The notes under the pieces were generated by a model. The model was given only the letters and a program-made list of their open reading frames with translations. It did no database searches and had not been told where the DNA came from. Source: Actinoplanes derwentensis (GTDB lineage Bacteria > Actinomycetota > Actinomycetes > Mycobacteriales > Micromonosporaceae). From it: a stretch of DNA of 64,000 nucleotides. Of this stretch, positions 62,359 to 64,000 are shown piece by piece. The stretch covers positions 10,210,001 through 10,274,000 of the forward strand of contig NZ_LT629758.1 in assembly GCF_900104725.1 (NCBI RefSeq), written 5' to 3'. The translations under genes were made by a program, and so were the position numbers. Position 1 is the stretch's first letter, and each line of letters begins with the position of its first letter.

Positions 62359-63724
62359 CAGGGTCATTGCGTTCTGGGGTAACTGCTGGTCACGGCGGTG
62401 ATGAGGTCGTGTGATCGGCGGTCGGCGCGTCGGTTGGCGCGGGCGATGTTGGTGGCGCCGTTGATGCGGTGCCAGCCGATCGCGGTGTTACGCAGGGTGG
62501 CCATGACGGCGGGTCCGGTGCCGGTCCGGGCTTGGTGAAGATCCTCACGGAAAGTGACGTCTCTGACGTTGTGGACCTGGTTCTCGATCAACCACTCTGC
62601 CCTGGCCCATTTTTGCAGGTCAGTGGGCTGGGCGTTGGCGGCGCTCAGGGAGGTGATCAGGTAGGTGGTCTCGCGGCTGGTCTTGCCGTCGATGGTGCGG
62701 GTCCGGGTGATCCGGGCGGCCTGCTGGGCTTTCGGGAAGGCGATTCCGCCCGGGGTGTGCAGGGTGACGGCCTTGACCGTGCGGGTCTCCTTACGGCCGT
62801 GCCCGCGGTCGCGGGTGCGGTCACCGACCGGGATCTGCGCCCACGGCAGGGTCTTGAGCTGGGTGTGAAGGGTGGGCTGGTTCCCCTTCGCCTGCAGCAA
62901 CAGGTGTGCTCCGCGGCGGGTGATCTGCTCGGCGTGATCGGTCTGGGTATGCATCGCGTCGGCGACGAACAGGACCCCGGTCAGGCTGCCCAGCACGTTT
63001 TCGACGGCGGTGAGCAGGGGTGTGAAGGCTGGGATTTCGTTGCTTTTGGTGTCGACGGTGACCTGGGCCAGGACGATGCCGGTGCTGGTGTCCAGCGCGG
63101 ACAGCAGATGCACCTGGCGGCCCTCGGGCAGGCGGGCGCCCCGCAAGGTCTTGCCGTCGACGGCTATCACGGTCCGATAGCGGCGTGGCCGGGCGGGTGC
63201 CGGCGGTGTCCGCGACCGCAGCCAGCCGGCCAGAACAGTGCTGACCACACTCGCGTCGAGGCGGGTCAGCAGCCGCCACATCGTCGTGCCGGCCGGCACG
63301 CCCCGGGTGAACCCGAGCCGGACCTGGTCGGGCTCGTCGAGGTCGTACAGCCAGTCGGCGATCGCAGCGAACGAGGTGGCACCGGCCAGGACCGCGCAGA
63401 CCGCGACTGTCAGCAACGCCACCAGGGAATACCGGGTCCCGTGCGGGTTACGCGGGTCCGGAATCCGGCCCAGGGCTTCGGCGAGCCCGGTGTGTTCACT
63501 ATCGGTGACCGGTGATGGTGGAGTGTCGGAGCCGGGGGTTGTCACGGTCAGTGCGCGAATCAGAGATGATGCCATCGGCGGGTGGAGTTCCTCGGTGGTC
63601 GTGCAGCGTGAAGAACTCCATGATCACCTTGAGGGCTTCACCCGCTTCCACTGCCTCCACAGAGGCCGATCACCCCACGAAATCCCTGTTCAGCGGGTCA
63701 AGGACCGAGAACGCAACAGCCCTG
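62359..63724 (-). mobile_element. ISAs1-family insertion sequence, complete
   Basis: A 1366-bp element with ends CAGGGTCATTGCGTTC (62359) and GAACGCAACAGCCCTG (ending 63724). A perfect 10-bp target duplication GCTGAACAGG lies at 62349-62358 and 63725-63734. It interrupts an IS701-family transposase gene. Confidence 0.95.
62364..63575 (-). CDS. ISAs1-family transposase
   Basis: A 403-residue, complete protein: RYSLVALLTVAVCAVLAGAT, YRTVIAVDGKTLRGARLPEG with the first Asp, VLFVADAMHTQTDHAEQITR with the second, KGNQPTLHTQLK, GHGRKETRTVKAVT and RAEWLIENQVHNVRDVTFRE. The stop codon is 5 bp from the element's end. It is a different ISAs1-family lineage from the copy at 53949 (about 60 percent alike by eye). 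Confidence 0.94.
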   Translation of the reverse strand: MASSLIRALTVTTPGSDTPPSPVTDSEHTGLAEALGRIPDPRNPHGTRYSLVALLTVAVCAVLAGATSFAAIADWLYDLDEPDQVRLGFTRGVPAGTTMWRLLTRLDASVVSTVLAGWLRSRTPPAPARPRRYRTVIAVDGKTLRGARLPEGRQVHLLSALDTSTGIVLAQVTVDTKSNEIPAFTPLLTAVENVLGSLTGVLFVADAMHTQTDHAEQITRRGAHLLLQAKGNQPTLHTQLKTLPWAQIPVGDRTRDRGHGRKETRTVKAVTLHTPGGIAFPKAQQAARITRTRTIDGKTSRETTYLITSLSAANAQPTDLQKWARAEWLIENQVHNVRDVTFREDLHQARTGTGPAVMATLRNTAIGWHRINGATNIARANRRADRRSHDLITAVTSSYPRTQ

Positions 63725-64000
63725 GCTGAACAGGTAGGCGGCTGGGACGATGACCTCTGGGATTTCTTCCTGGGGTTTTCGCATTGGTTCAGCCGGGCGG
63801 ATGTCCGGTGGCAGGCGTGGAAGTATCTGCGGGGGTTGATGGCGCCGATCGAGCGGCGTAGTGGCTGGAGTCTGGCCGAGCATGCCGGTGACGCGACGCC
63901 GGACAAGATGCAGGGTTTGCTGGTCAGCCGGTGTCTGGACCGGGACAAGCTGCGTGATGAGGTGCGGTCCGCGCTGGTGGCGGCGATCGGCGATGAGGCC
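63725..64000 (+). pseudogene. IS701-family transposase, split by ISAs1 and cut by window end
   Basis: In frame from 63725 the sequence reads AEQVGGWDDDLWDFFLGFSH, WFSRADVRWQAWKYLRGLMA, PIERRSGWSLAEHAGDATPD and KMQGLLVSRCLD, the N-terminus of IS701 transposases. Its original start, GTG GTG ACG before GCTGAACAG, is on the far side of the ISAs1 element at 62340-62348, so the insertion followed codon three. The 3' end is outside the window. Confidence 0.85.

Overview
High-GC DNA with GTG/TTG starts, GGAGG-type ribosome sites, translationally coupled operons and several actinobacterial protein families points to a filamentous actinomycete, probably Micromonosporaceae/Actinoplanes-like (inference; no rRNA or marker gene is present). 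The window is accessory DNA: two blocks of natural-product genes, a polymorphic-toxin locus, a NACHT NTPase pair and a small-gene island, separated and partly broken by at least ten insertion sequences or remnants.

1-7360: dissociated NRPS-like genes. These are free-standing condensation (C) domain proteins, a luciferase-like monooxygenase, two acyl carrier proteins, a KAS III-like enzyme, an aminoacyl-tRNA-synthetase-like amino acid:[carrier protein] ligase and an MbtH-like small protein. A deleted ISAs1-family element sits at the stop codon of one C-domain gene. 7361-12366 is an IS pile: ISAzo13 (frameshifted), IS256, an IS3-type element, a small inverted-repeat element and an IS6 fragment. 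12396-14498 is a HelD/HelR-type RNA-polymerase-associated ATPase.

15145-32830: the most interesting part. A + strand operon (promoter plus palindrome, MFS exporter, C domain, 28-codon ORF, ATP-grasp, PCP, AMP-ligase, HAD, degenerate C domain, HAD) meets a tightly coupled - strand operon: small Trp-rich ORF, acyl-CoA-dehydrogenase-like flavoprotein, ATP-grasp/aminotransferase fusion, small kinase, GMC oxidoreductase, TruD-family pseudouridine synthase, glycine-type amidinotransferase. TruD + GMC oxidase + aminotransferase + amide ligase + amidinotransferase + kinase + HAD is the logic of pseudouridimycin-type C-nucleoside biosynthesis: pseudouridine is released, oxidised and aminated at C5', then acylated with an amidinated amino acid or peptide. 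The extra carrier proteins and C domains suggest a peptidyl C-nucleoside with a different side chain. Pseudouridimycin inhibits bacterial RNA polymerase, so the HelR-like gene next door is a plausible self-resistance gene.

33305-35131: IS remnants and an IS that cut a secreted protease gene. 35655-46364: a very large secreted protein (Ig-like repeats, Fn3, discoidin-like domain, five propeller-like repeats of which three are almost identical in DNA, Hint, GIY-YIG nuclease), an IS5-family insertion at its stop codon, then a DUF4259 candidate immunity gene. 46556-48859: IS1380, integrase, IS6 and IS3 pieces. 49010-53454: two overlapping NACHT-NTPase genes, a likely defence operon. 53480-56150: an IS3-type element carrying a nested ISAs1-family IS. 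56235-62339: small cytoplasmic genes (dinucleotide-binding protein, DUF6308, NADAR, kinase-like, DUF4288-like, P-loop kinase). 62340-64000: an IS701-family gene split by another ISAs1-family IS, running off the end.
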